Both the position numbers and the translations under genes were made by a program. The notes under the pieces were generated by a model. That model ran no database searches, was not told where the DNA came from, and saw nothing but the letters and a program-made list of their open reading frames with translations. Source: Sipunculus nudus (taxonomy: Eukaryota > Annelida > Sipuncula > Golfingiida > Sipunculidae). From it: DNA of 64,000 nt. Below are positions 24,881 to 37,316 of this stretch, in pieces (position 1 is the stretch's first letter; the number at the start of each line of letters is the position of its first letter). The stretch is from the NCBI GenBank assembly GCA_026874595.1, contig CM049306.1, forward strand, positions 62,874,019-62,938,018, read 5' to 3'.

Positions 24881-25640
24881 GCACAACAACAACAGGACCT
24901 CAAGAACTTGCTGCGGAATTATGAGCATTTGTTTAGTGACATTCCAACTCGAACTAGCATGTTGTGCCATGACGTCGGTGTTGGCAGAGCAGGCGCGGTC
25001 GAGCAGCGTCCTTGTAGACTGAAAGGCCCAGAAAGGCAAAGGTATCTACAGGATGAGATTCGGTATTTTATTGAACCTAGTAACAGTAACTGGAGTTCAC
25101 CGTGTATTCTTGTGCCAAAACCTGATGGAAGTTACCGTATGTGCACCGATTCCGAGGATCGATGATTGTATTGATAGAGTCCGTATCTCCAGATATGTTT
25201 CCAAGTTTGACTTGCTAAAAGGATTCTGGCAGCTTCGAGCGAAAGAAGTGTCCGCAGTTGTGACGCCGGAAAGACTGTACCAGTATAAAGTTATGCCGTT
25301 TGGCATAAAGAAGTCGCCACTCACGGTCCAGCGCCTCATCCATATGGTTGTCAAGGACATTCAGGGCTGCGACGCATATATCGCATATATCTCATCGTGT
25401 ACAGCGACACCTCGGAGAAACATCTGCGGATTCTTCGCGACCTCTTCGAAAGACTCGGTGAAGCACGTCTGACCGTCAACTTGGTAAAATCTTGGTTTTG
25501 GCATGCACTAGTAACATTTTTGGGTCATATTGTGGGGCAGGGTCCGGTAAAACCGGTTGATGCTGAGATGGGTGCTATATCTGCATTTCCTGGACCAGAA
25601 ATCAAAAAGCGAATGATGCGTTTTCTTGGTATGGTTTGGT
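24881..25640 (+). pseudogene. Gypsy-type reverse transcriptase remnant
   Basis: The upstream segment contains [15 protein letters not shown] and [18 protein letters not shown]. Next come [34 protein letters not shown] and FLGHIVGQG, the usual succession of Gypsy RT blocks. Defects: the expected linker between the CTD block and PRIDDCID is missing with a frame change near 25,155. The [YF]-x-D-D catalytic block at about 25,370-25,405 is scrambled (AYIAYIS in one frame, LIVYSD in the next), leaving no catalytic Asp pair. It copied element RNA into DNA in the ancestor and is inactive here. Confidence 0.88.
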
Positions 25641-26156
25641 ACGACAGGAAGTTTTGTCCAAGTGTTTCTGCTGTGGTTGAACCTTTGACCAATTTGTTAA
25701 ATAGGAAACAAAGGTTTGTATGGAATGTTCGGTGTGAAAATGCGTTTCAGAATTTGGGAGCAATTTTGCAAAGTTCACCAGTTTTAGCAGCTCCAGACTT
25801 GTCTGTACCTTTTAGGTTATATGTAGATGCTGGTGATACTGCTGCTGGTGCTGTGTCGTTGCAAGGGGGCAGTGATGGCATAGATCATCAAATATGTTAT
25901 ATCTCGAGAAAGTTTAATGCAAACCAGAAAAACTACTCACTATTGAAAAAGAATGTTTGGCTTTGATTTTGGCATTGCAACATTTTGAAGTTTATGTTAC
26001 TCCATCAATCAAGCCTATAATTTTTTTTCAATGAGCATAATCCCCTCACGTTCATGAACAAGCTGAAGTGCGTTCTTACATGATTACAACCGTGAAATCA
26101 AACACATTAAAGGGAAGGACAATGAACTTGCTGATTGCTTATCGAGATGTTTGTGA
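25640..26156 (+). pseudogene. RNase H remnant
   Basis: Begins with the connection RFVW..CENAFQNLGAIL and continues with LYVDAGDTAAGAVSLQ, where the Asp is the first RNase H catalytic residue. A frameshift at about 25,941 splits YS from TIEKECLALILAL. Much of the middle is deleted after about 26,020. The closing HIKGKDNELADCLSR motif before TGA (26,154-26,156) retains the usual end of Gypsy RNase H and marks the end of pol in this domain order. Confidence 0.85.
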
Positions 26157-26277
26157 AATGTTGTGGACAGGATGTTTATGTAATGTTGTAAATAAGATGA
26201 TTTTTGAGATGTTGTAAAAATTTAGTGATTGTGATCGCAAAAAGAAAGTTTTCCAAGAAAACTTTCTTTTTTCTTGC

Positions 26278-26288
26278 AGGAGAGGGAG
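26278..26288 (+). other. Polypurine tract
   Basis: AGGAGAGGGAG abuts the TG of the right LTR, the expected place for plus-strand priming. Confidence 0.75.
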
Positions 26289-27046
26289 TGTTACAGGTGC
26301 CCTTTTTATTGTGTGATAAAGGCGTAACTCGTGTTGTGGCGCCCGTGTCTGGCCGCGTATTGCATTCTCTGTTTAATCCGTACTGGTTGAGCTCTCGTTG
26401 TCATGCTGGCTTGGGGCTTTCTCGCCTGGCCGTGTGTTTACTGTGTATTATGTTAGACCCTTTCGACTGTTCGAGAAGTGGAAAATTCTTAGCTTGGGGC
26501 AAGAAGTTATAAATAGGGGGCTGTGTTTTAGAGCCGAAAGAGAGAGGAAAGAATATTCCAGCGGACACACAAACGTGTTTATGTCAGTTTGTGGGACCTG
26601 CCTGATTATCCAGTAATTTCAGGGATTCTACTATTACTAACTCTACCCAATTTAATGCTGCCTGTCTCAAATTTACTTTCTGGATTGTTACAAGAGCTTT
26701 ACATTGGACTGTTATTCTCCGAGAGTATACATTTAAAGAACTTGTCGCTGAGGCGGTGATGGTATCCAGGTACTGTGCACTTTGTTTATTAGGCTGTGTG
26801 ATTATATTGATTTGATGTTATACTGTTATTGTATTGTGTAATTGTATTGATTTAGTGTACTGTAATGCAAGGGTTGTTTTTAGAATAAATTATAGTTATT
26901 TGTTAACAAAAAACCACTGACTTCTTTATTTATTCCCCTAGACATTTCACGCTGCCTAGTGTTACAGAATCTGATTTTTTTTATCTCCATTACAAAATTT
27001 GTGTTCATCACGCATATGTGATCTGTTTATATTAGGTTCCGTAACA
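26289..27046 (+). repeat. Right LTR
   Basis: 758 bp, starting TGTTACAG and ending GTTCCGTAACA. TATAAATA is at 26,508-26,515 and AATAAA at 26,884-26,889. Compared with the left LTR and the solo LTR at 63 kb it lacks a ~70-bp GC-rich segment (at about 26,428), and it does not have the internal duplication of the left LTR. Confidence 0.9.
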
Positions 27047-27050
27047 ATAC
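27047..27050 (+). repeat. Right target-site duplication ATAC
   Basis: Matches the ATAC directly left of the element. Confidence 0.8.
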
Positions 27051-29652
27051 TGTTGGAATATATTTTTCACATTGGCAGCTATACGTTTCGCGTACAAGAG
27101 ACTTCAACGACATATGCATGTGTATACAAATAACGCATGTGTCTGTTAACATGCTTAGACTATACCCTCAACTGACTACACTAAATAAACATCGTGTTTC
27201 ACGATGTCGCCTGAGCTTCAATTAAAACAAAGCATCCTTCATTTAATTTCACGGTAGAATGCTTCTTTATACAATCGTTATATCTACGTTATTTCCCAAG
27301 CAATCAAGCTGTCGGACCTATGTTGTTTATCGAAAAAAAAAACTTCTCACTAAAAAATTCGTACACCCTGTATATGCTTCACGTCTCTTTCCGAAACTTA
27401 ATTTTTGTGTGATTTATGGAATAGAATAATATTTCTTTTTATGTTGAAATTTTGGGGGTAGGTGTTCGAGCTGAAGTGAACTTTATATCATATAAGTGAA
27501 ACACATGACAAACGTTCCTGCAAAAACCTTAGTATTAAATATGCGTCGTTTTGTTTCTATCAGCTCCTCATAAAAATATGCATCAGATAGAGCCGTATAT
27601 TTTCCACGGGAGCAGCTAGTGTTTATTAATACCTTCATGTAGTTTATAGAAATGAACATCCGGTACCGCCTACGTCAAAGGAAATGTTTCTTTATTAATG
27701 TGGCAGTGTGAAACGGGATACACCTGAAAGGGTGCATCTGTTTGAAAAGTTTTTTTTTCATTGGTTTGATTAAACAACAAAATCCATTTCGTGACTCGTA
27801 CGAAAAGGTTGATTAGCCCGAGGACATTAACAGCGCCCTTGTTTGATTTGTATGACGAGGATAATATTATGATTTTATCAGCTAGCTTTAGCTGTTATAT
27901 GTAATATAGATGGCTTTCGTGTTTTTCGAATCATTTTGCACCTGATTCTTTTGATGACATCAGCCACTATATCAAAATTGACCAACTTATAAAGTATGTC
28001 TTCCAAGGGAAAATTTATATATTTTTTCTTTTCCTCATAGTATTTCTTTTCAGCTAATTGATTTCTCTGCAGCTGGTTGGTTATATTTTTCCTGCCTTAG
28101 AGAGAGGGCATTGTTTGTCTTTTCAACTATATATTTGTATTTATAATGTTCATCGTTTATTAAACAAGATTGTTACAGCATGGCAGTCAATTTATCCTGT
28201 AATTGCTCCAGCCCATTTAACTTGTTCGGCGAGCCTTTTCTAAACTTATGAAATGAAGTATAAATACTTTGCCAACATGCTTATTACATATATATATTTG
28301 TATTTATATATTTATCATTCTATATATATATATGTATATATATATATATAAAGTAATTGAAGTATAATGTCTGAAATATAAAAAATATAACATAGAAGAA
28401 GGGAAATCTTAATTGTTTAGAGATTTTACAACACAGTGGGAATTGATTTTCTTTGCAAGAATTGAGAACTACGATTTCCAGCCGGAAGTAGTAAATAAGG
28501 ATCAAACAAACAAAGGAGGAAGGACTGGGCGTGGGAGCCCGTCATCCTTGTTATCCGTTTCTCCTGTTTGCTTTGACTCTCCAGGCTTTCCCTAAAAGTG
28601 GCTTTGACACGGCGCTACCCGAGGCAGATTGGTAACGACGTCTCCTTCACAATAAGCCAAACAGCATGTAAAGACCACAAAACCAAATCTTCCGGGAAGG
28701 TATTTACTATGGTAGGCCGATGGTTATGGGGCTTCACTTTGATGGTAAATTTTCTTGCAATACAACAGGACTGTCCATTCAGGCTGTGCAGAAAAACAGC
28801 CGACTTTATTGTAATTGTATCTTCTAACAATCCTTCCTATTTATTACGTGGTGTAGTCGGTAGTACCAATCAAGCGGAGCAGTAAAATGATCTCTTTCTT
28901 ATCGCCACTGATATGATATTGCTATGTCGCCGTTCTCACAGACGGCTATCAATGTAACGAGTTTTAATCTTGTCCAGGTTCTACACGAAAACTTCCAAAC
29001 AAAGCAGGCCTGCCAAATCACTCTTTTTTTATTAAAAGGTCACTTTTTTCAGGATTTCCTGAAAATGACGCTTTTACTCTTTTTTCACTCTTTTTTTTCA
29101 GCAGTAATTTTTCCCCTCTTTTTTTCCATTGAAAGAATTCCTATATAAAATATTTCTCTCCTGCTTTTTCAGTGTAGTTAGAATGAACTAGATAAAATCT
29201 ATCCCCAGTACTTTAATAATCAGCAAAAACTTTACATCTACAATTATTATGAATTTCTCTTGTAGGTCTAACTTTAGTGGAACACTCTGCATGCAGCGAC
29301 ACGCTCTGAGCACCACTGTTTAACGAAACCATTTTACAGCCTTTTTATTTTGACAGATTAATTCTACCCTTTATGATTATGACTCCTCATGGCAAGATAG
29401 CCGAATAATCTTTTATGATATTGCTCGTCTTCTTTTTGAATATATAAGCATCGTATATGACATTTGCCAAGAATGTACTGTTCTTTACGTAAGGTTTTAT
29501 TAAGTACGGGGTATATTTATATCAATGTGTGTCATTGCATACATATAGGAACTATTGCTTTCATCGTGATTAAGAGATAATCATATTAATACCTATTTGT
29601 CCAAACCTAGGATGTAACATATCCTTCCTTACGAATGAGTCTGTTTTGTCAG

Positions 29653-29653
<1 letters not shown>
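27051..29653. other. Non-coding stretch, nothing recognised
   Basis: Mostly unique DNA with (TA) runs near 28,320-28,350. The GC-richer patch at 28,500-28,890 is open in one frame but shows no domain or splice context. Confidence 0.45.

Positions 29654-29708
<55 letters not shown>
29654..29708. repeat. (TA)n microsatellite
   Basis: Uninterrupted TA dinucleotide run. Confidence 0.97.
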
Positions 29709-29710
<2 letters not shown>

Positions 29711-32700
29711 CAGATGTTTTGTATTTACACACCTGAAAAAGTATATCACATTCATGGACATCAAAAGGGGGCATGGCGTGTGCTCGTCAGCTCCGCGTAA
29801 CACGGCGGCACTCGGGGACAATGTCATTTTAAGATCGATTACATGGAAGTTCATTTCTCAGGAGTCTCCAAACAAGACTAACCAGTTAGCATTGGTGTTC
29901 TGATCGAAACCAATTCGGTTTCTTATCTCTTTATGAGCGCCTTGATGAGCAGTCAAGCGGGCAAACAGGAAAGTAGATAAAGGCGGGGAGCCATTAGTTT
30001 ATGTAATTCACTTCATACAGCAGCCAGTCCTCAGGGATGGAGATGTAGATTTTAAACAGATTCAATCGGCTCTTATTGAAAATCGAGCACTGTCTGAATA
30101 TTTCCCAGCGGACTGTAAGATTTTCTTCCTCTTTTCCTGCCCGCATTAGGTATAAAACCTCCGCGATCTATCCGCTAATGGCTTTCTTTATCATACGGTA
30201 CACCTGTAGCACAAAGTGGCTGACTTTTACAGCTCTTTTTATATTTTCTTTTGATATCCCAAGACACCTATTTTATTGAATACTTAAAGCTGTCTTAGGC
30301 TCTTCATTTATCTAATAAGCTGAAACATGTAAAAGTATGCTTCGTCTATTAGTACCCTGTTAATAGAACAGCATCAGTTAAAGTGGAGATGACACGCAAG
30401 CTTTCAAGTTTCTGCTTTGTTTTATATTTCATTCATCATCTTGTGACAACAGATGTATGCGATGGATGTTAGTTTGTGTATTCCGTGGAATTTCCATCCG
30501 TCTCACTCAGTAATATAAATTGAAACTTGGAGAATCACATTTCCTGCCCCTCCCCCGTGAGTAGTGAACAATCACAGGGTCATATCAGTGTTTGAGGTTG
30601 AAATGATAGAACGGACAAATATTCCTATGTGTTTTGATATGTGAAAATATTAAATGAAATATTTACGAATGACATTAATGTATCTCTGTCAATGACACAT
30701 CCGAACCCTGCGCATGTTTGGCGAAATATTGGAGCCTAAAATACGAATGTTGGACTTTTTTAGACATTCGTATGTGCCCCGTGAAAACCCCACTTAAGTA
30801 CCATGCATTGTGCCTTTCAAGCGCCGTTTTTGGAGCAATATTTCCGTTCACAAGGTTGGCAACTTGGCCAAAACCTTTCATCCGATAATGAGGGAAGTTA
30901 CGTTCTCGCCCCTTTAAACTCGCTTTATCTTCCTTTTATGCGTAATTTATATGATCGTTCAATACTACGGGAGTTACAGAATCAAATCAATCCAATTTCC
31001 ATTGTTTCAACCATCAATACAAGCTTCCTGGATAACCTTTTGTGGTAATGTCTGAACTTCGACGTCGTCCATTCTAAAGAGTGGCGAAAGCGGCCTTCAT
31101 TGACAATAAAGTGATGCGTAGTAACCTGACCGATCTGGAATGGCCGCTGTCGAAAGGTTTTGGCTGAGTTGCCTACCTTCTCATAGTACAAGTGATAACA
31201 CGGTATAACCTGTATATTATTGGGTCATTTGACCTGATTTCGTCGTAGTTTCTCTAAGAACATTGGAGATATGAAGAATTTATAACAAATAGGGATTCAA
31301 GGGCCTGTGTTCCATCTGAGAGGAATTTGTCAAAGGCTGAAGCGAGACGCTGAACATTAAATGGCCTGGAAAGGTGATTTTAGATCATAAGCGTGTTGAA
31401 TTTGTCGACTAAGCAGTTGTATCATATTGTCTCCTTGGATTTTGTTGCTAGTAATTCCAGAATACACGACGCTTTGTTTTATCATGCGCCATTGAACGCC
31501 CCCTCATACAGAATACTCCGTAAACATTTTTATGCAATATTCTTTATTCTTCTTGCCCTGTTTCAGGCGAAGTTAAAGTTTTTTTTTCTTGTGAAGTTGA
31601 CATATAAATCCTACATCAATATGCCTCTAAAGAAAGGACAATGTCGGTAAGAATGCACTACTGTAGAGTAAATTTCATCAGTTATTTTTTAGAATTTTCA
31701 ACATTCTTAAAACATGGATTACACCCTACAAACAGACCATGTGATGATCTGCTGGTGTAAGATAGTAGAGTCATTCATTTTATAATATCATTATCTTATT
31801 TTAAAAAACCTTGATTAAGCGAACCATACGGTGGCTGGTATTTTTTAATGAGATATAGTATCTCATGGGAACGAGATAATTATCCATTGAGACAGATACT
31901 GTCGCGTGGGAACGAGATAGGAATAAATTTCTGTGTGTCCTATAGGAGCTACCGTAGAACCACCTTAATCCATTTTCTGTTTTTTTTTTTATGGGAATCG
32001 TTTAAACCAGTAAATATGGGACAAAAAAAATTACAAATTCTCGATTGTTCAACGGCGTCACTCGAAAACCATCCATAACAAACTAACACGTGTGATGTAC
32101 GACCCCTTGCTACATAATGCCATGCAAATGAGGCAAGGAGAAAGACCCAGTGTTAGGATCAGTGTAGGCCAAAAACGTCTCAGGTGGCAGTTTTACAACC
32201 GCAGAGGATAAAAAGACCACATTCAGGGTTTCCGAGATACTAATGCAGCAATTTGGCCTGCTATTTATACCAACTGTAAATGTCACAGATATAACCGTAG
32301 GGAAACAGTTGGACTTTTTAATCTTTCACGGAAAACGCCAACTCGTTCTGTTTACTCAGTCACACGTTCAATGTGTAGACTGAGACGTTTCAATTATTCA
32401 CGGTGTATGCGTGCTTGATGTATATGAAAATCACCTGGATCTCCATATGAACTAACAGCTGTGAATGCTGGCATGGTAAAATCGACGTGTCTATAGTTTC
32501 GTGGAAGACCGGAGAAACGTGCAAATGTCACCAAATAAGTGGCGTCTGATTTTCCATTTATTCCTTCGTTGATCATTTATGCCTTCTTGGTTCCAGACTT
32601 TTAGGGATATTCAAAACGTGATCTTCGCCGTTACCGAATGTTCGTAAAATCAATGACATCCGTTAATGATTGTGTGCATTTAGTTATCTTAACCATAAGT

Positions 32701-34592
32701 ATTTTGTCCTTGGCTTAGAGGGGCATTATTAAATATTATATATTTAATTACGGATCAATAGATAATTCATAAAATCAAAGAGGTGGTACTATCACCCTCA
32801 TGTGTGTCTTCTCTCTCTTCTCTAGTTTACTGGTTATCTCAGTGCGACCACAGACAATGCACTTGAGGCCTATAATTACTGACAGAATTCTGTTTGTTGA
32901 GACAAGAAATTCCGGCTGCAGATCCCAGGTCATTTGTAGCGGTAGGCAGTTTTGCTATGATTACTGTAACTGTTGTGTTTAGATTTTGACAAACATGCCT
33001 ATACAATAGACCTGGACATAGACCAATAACTTTTTTTTTTTTTTGCAAGGGGACAGGTTAAACAGAGGATATGATGAATATTCTTTTTTTATTTTTATTT
33101 TTTTTCGTGATATTTAAAATGTCTCTATAGCAGGGTTGAACAAAATTTGATGATTGCAACTTTCAAAGTGGTGCCTAGATGAATTCGCCCTAAGTATATG
33201 TATATCCTGACCAGTTAACCAATGTTTACTAAAATAAATAATGTGGTAACAACTTTATAAAGATGGGGACTAAATTTGTGATGCAAAGTCAACAATATTT
33301 AAGCAGTTAGGATTTACGGATGAAATGGTGTGTCGCCCATTTATCCCGTTCCTTACCATCTTTAGAATGATGTAAAAAGGATAGTTGGACCATGAAACTT
33401 GCACATGTTCCACATCCATCTAGACCATAATTTTTATAGCCAGACAACTGACGGTTAGGTGAATATTGGACACTGACGCAGGAGTATATTGATAGAGTGT
33501 TTATTAGGGTTTATTGTGTCAATGACCGGTCTCTGTCAACGATACCTCGTAACCACCCATCATGTTTAAAATAAGAGTTCAGATATTCTTTCCAGCTATT
33601 CAAAGCATTAATCTATGATTTTGGGCCAAGAAATTATGTTTTGTATTTATTTTTGTCATTTTAACAGGAATGCATAATGGAATCTAGCTGACCTGAAACG
33701 GAGACTTGTTTTACAGGATTGACACATGGTTAGTTGGTGGAAGCTCTAATGATAAATATGAAGGTCATACCCCAAACGGCAAAAATAAATATCTTCTATG
33801 CCTTCTATCTCAGGTTTAGGGTTAAGGATATATTCAGAAGTCATTATCTATCGCTAAGACATTCTGCTGGTTACCTGTCGTTGATCGTCCCCCGGGCTAC
33901 GTCATGCCACGGTACTATAAACGTTTATCAGACTTTACTCCCGTTATTACGATGAGATGCTAATTATGTAAGAAGGTGGTCGGATTGACCTCAAATGCTC
34001 TCTGCATTAGAATTTTATGGACCTCAGAGTAACAGGCAACTATAGAGAACAAATCGTGTGTTTTTTATCTGAGAAAAACACCTTAGACTCAATAAGGTTT
34101 CAAATTTTACATTCAACCCGCAGTGTGGGGACGTGATGGCTTATTTGATAAATGAGAGGGCATGTTTGGTATCAGCAACCATTTCAGGCAAACCATCATC
34201 AAACTTGTGAGCATTTGGCCCAGACCCAGTGCGGCATCCGTAAGTAGCCGAAGTAATTAGCCGGCGTGACTACTCTGTTTCGTTGGCAGCCACCCCACCT
34301 GCCCAAAGCCATGTATAGCATGATAGTTCTGTCAAGAATAACGTCAACATCGAGAGGAATCTCCTAACTTATTCAATCTTTTTAAGCATTGCTGCTTCAT
34401 ATATTATCGTACCAAGGTCCAACCATTGTTAGTAAATTAACTTACTCTAAGAAGAGTTAACAGACATGACTAAGATTGATAATATCGACGGCAGATCATG
34501 AACATTCACAAAACTGCACCCTATGAGAGAATTCTAAACACAGTTAGGTTGGACAATTAAGCTTAAAACAAGATGAATTAACCAATACCTAT

Positions 34593-34597
<5 letters not shown>
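29709..34597. other. Largely unique non-coding DNA
   Basis: No supported exon. Low repeat content and GC-balanced islands (about 29,760-30,250, 30,690-31,200 and 32,090-32,560) set it apart from the repeat-rich flanks. A spaced inverted repeat inside it is annotated separately. Candidate region for conserved non-coding elements, which is inference only. Confidence 0.4.
30852..31179. repeat. Spaced 28-bp inverted repeat
   Basis: The left arm at 30,852-30,879 contains GGCAACTTGGCCAAAACC. The right arm at 31,152-31,179 contains GGTTTTGGCTGAGTTGCC. They pair over 28 bases with about 3 mismatches across a 272-bp spacer. No target duplication or other transposon sign was seen. Confidence 0.7.

Positions 34598-34650
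<53 letters not shown>
34598..34650. repeat. (TA)n microsatellite
   Basis: Uninterrupted TA dinucleotide run. Confidence 0.97.
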
Positions 34651-36386
34651 CAACCGAATTAATGTAGGCAAAGCTCAGTCAGAAAATATGTCCAAAACCT
34701 AAATCTGTATGCCTTCAAATGCCTAAATCTTAAATTGCTCCTACACTCTTACATCTATCATTTACTCACTTTAGTAATTTTTTTATAAGATGTGATAAGG
34801 TTTCACATCATTTCTGTCAGTCTGCTCTCGCCACGTTAATAAAAACGGATTCTGTGATTCTAGGACATCGTGTTATATAATTTCTTTTCTTATTTCCTTC
34901 ATCATTGTTTTTTACTTCTCCAAGTAACCAAAATGTCAGTTTTGGTTTGGAGTATGGATGTTTTACTTATAACCATTGTTGTATTTTTCCTATAATAAGG
35001 ACTATATCTAAACCTTAAGTGAGGTCTTTGAACTGTATACAATCTGTCATTGGTGAAGATATTCAATCAAGGGCCTTACAGAAGTTACGTTCACTTTTTC
35101 TAGATAACTAATAAATTACATTCGGTCACGCAGTATCGATAATTTTTTGTGACAAGGTTATTTTTGGGCGTGATGTACAAAATAGAACTTACGAGCAATG
35201 GCTTAGCTAGAATGGAAAGAGGGATGTAATTGATTAATCATAATATGGGTTACGACTTTATTTGTTGCGGCCCGATTCTAGAGGAGTTAATCATGTAATT
35301 AATTTGAAATACTCGGAATGTAAATTTGCATATCCACTGTAAAAAACAAAAATAAAATGTGAAGGCATTGAATAAACTTATGCCGGTTAGGCCAGTAGAG
35401 ATAGTAAACCATAATGATTCAAAGAATCGGTTAATAAAATTATTTTTAAATTATACCTTTGATCCCACCTGTCCCTTTAAAAATAAAACAAGACACGGGC
35501 ACGGATGGTGATACAAAAAACTCTCGGATAATAATCACTTTTTAGTAACACACTAAAAAGCCACTTATAGACAAAATATAACAAAATGTCCGCTTTGTCT
35601 TCAGGGCCAATCAAAATCCCTAATTTTTCCCTGTTCTAGAAAAAGGAGAACTCATTTTCCAAGTTTTCCCTGGTAACTTTTAGGGTTGCTTGGAAACCAA
35701 CGCTAATTTCTTCGGGTCAACGCCTTAATCTCCTTCATTAAACTAATCCTTCTGTTTCCTAGAGTTAATCACATTAATACATGTCCCAAAGGACAAAAGT
35801 AAAAAAACAAAGACAATAACAAGTAACAGTAAAACATACTACATCAATATTTATGCTGGATAATTAATATGGTATTTGGAAAAAATAGAGTTTAATCAAA
35901 GACACATAACGGAAAGACTTATTTTTTAACCATTCTACTATATATGTGTTATTTGCTAAGAGAAAGAGGACGCTATACATGATTGTTTGCGTTCTAACTG
36001 CCAAATCGGAGATGTTCCAGCATGATACCTTATAGAATACAAAGTAAGGTTCCCTAAAGCATTTCATAAAATTTAAGAGTTCCTAATTTTGTTTCGATAA
36101 ATTTGATGCAACTCTGACCAGTTGCATGGATATACGACAATATTAACATTAAGACACCGTCACTTTTTTAATAATTGGGGGATATTCCACCTACATTAAC
36201 ACCACACAATTTAAGCTCGGATTACTACATTGTAGGTTTATTTATGATACACATTAATTAGTCAGCCAATGAAACTTTTACTTATCTTTAGCCCAGCTCA
36301 CGGGCTGTAATTAGACAGCTGTGCCTAAATACACGCCATGTATATAAACACGGCGGAATTTTATTTCGTGTCGGTTAATGAGGTCC
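34651..36386. other. Non-coding stretch, nothing recognised
   Basis: AT-rich DNA with no exon, array or terminal repeat that I can support. It ends at the insertion site of the second Helitron-like copy. Confidence 0.5.
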
Positions 36387-36404
36387 ATCTATAAATCAAT
36401 AGCG

Positions 36405-36810
36405 TAAGGCGATTTTCGTAATTTTCCGTATCTCCTCTGATACCATCGTACGGATTACCGTGATTTTCCGTATCTCTTCTGATACCATCGTACGGCTTGC
36501 CGTAATTTTTTGTATCTCCTCTGATACCATCGTACGGATTGCCGTGATTTTCCGTATCTCCTCTGATACCATCGTACGGATTGCCGTGATTTTCCGTATC
36601 TCCTCTGATACCATCGGACGGATTGCCGTTATTTTCCATATCTCCTCTGATACCATCGTACGGATTGCCGTGATTTTCCGTATCTCCTCTGATACCATCG
36701 TACGGCTTGTCGTAATTTTCCGTATCTCCTCTGATACCATCGTACGGATTGCCGTGATTTTCCGTATCTCCTCTGATACCATCGGACGGATTGCCGTGAT
36801 TTTCGCTATA
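36405..36810. repeat. 42-bp minisatellite inside Helitron-like copy 2
   Basis: About nine units with core GATTTTCCGTATCTCCTCTG followed by ATACCATCGTACGGATTGCC. Because 42 is a multiple of three and the unit has few stops, long apparent proteins with a 14-residue repeat appear on both strands. They are artefacts. Copy 1 of the element has only one to two units. Confidence 0.93.
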
Positions 36811-37293
36811 CATATGCTCCTGGTTTGACCGAAGAGATTCCATACCATTTTTTTAACGGGGAAACAACACAGGGAGAACCGGGCGTGAAAATCAGACTGC
36901 AAAGGTCAAGAGTGTGTGACGACCAGTTTATTCATACAGTGGAGAAAAACTCTGTTGAAATACATGAAATGGGTTGTGTTAAGTTCACCGTTACTGTTCA
37001 ACAGACCGGTTCATTTACAGTGTTAAGCACCGTTATTGTTATTAATTTATTGTTCAACAGACCAGTTCATATTATAGTTTCTTAAAAAATTATATGAACA
37101 TTATATACCGTTGACATAAGAAATTCAACTGAGATTACATAGCGTGTGTGATGGCGGGGGTTTACTCCGGGGGCCCTATCTGGGTTTTGCGTACATTTCG
37201 CGGTCACCGGCCCGAAATAATCCCCATCAGCGATCCCTTCTCAAAAGGGGGATCTTTAAAAGAATGTATTTGCAGGCCCTTCCTGCGACCCCG

Positions 37294-37316
37294 CCCCCCC
37301 CCCCCCCCCCCCCCCC
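37294..37316. repeat. Poly-C tract
   Basis: Uninterrupted C run inside Helitron-like copy 2, absent from copy 1. Confidence 0.95.

Larger units (their letters stand above)
19431..27046 (+). mobile_element. Degenerate Gmr1-like Gypsy LTR retrotransposon
   Basis: This is a complete insertion bounded by LTRs (TGTTAC..GTAACA) and 4-bp ATAC duplications. Internal order is primer-binding-site-like sequence, almost no gag, protease, integrase with GPY/F end, a ~1.75-kb satellite insertion, reverse transcriptase, RNase H, polypurine tract, right LTR. Integrase before RT departs from usual Ty3/Gypsy order but matches the Gmr1-like group described from deuterostomes. Frameshifts, a stop, internal deletions and a destroyed RT catalytic motif make it inactive. 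Two solo LTRs of the family lie elsewhere in the window. A chimaera of two elements is the main alternative. Confidence 0.85.

Noticed and set aside
19431-27046. Reading the pol order as two nested retrotransposons
   Set aside because: There are no extra LTRs or target duplications between integrase and RT, RNase H ends next to the polypurine tract, and PR abuts integrase, so one element with native IN-before-RT order is simpler; kept as the main alternative.
36361-36902. Frames of 122-168 codons with a 14-residue repeat
   Set aside because: Explained by the 42-bp minisatellite within the Helitron-like element; both strands are open equally.
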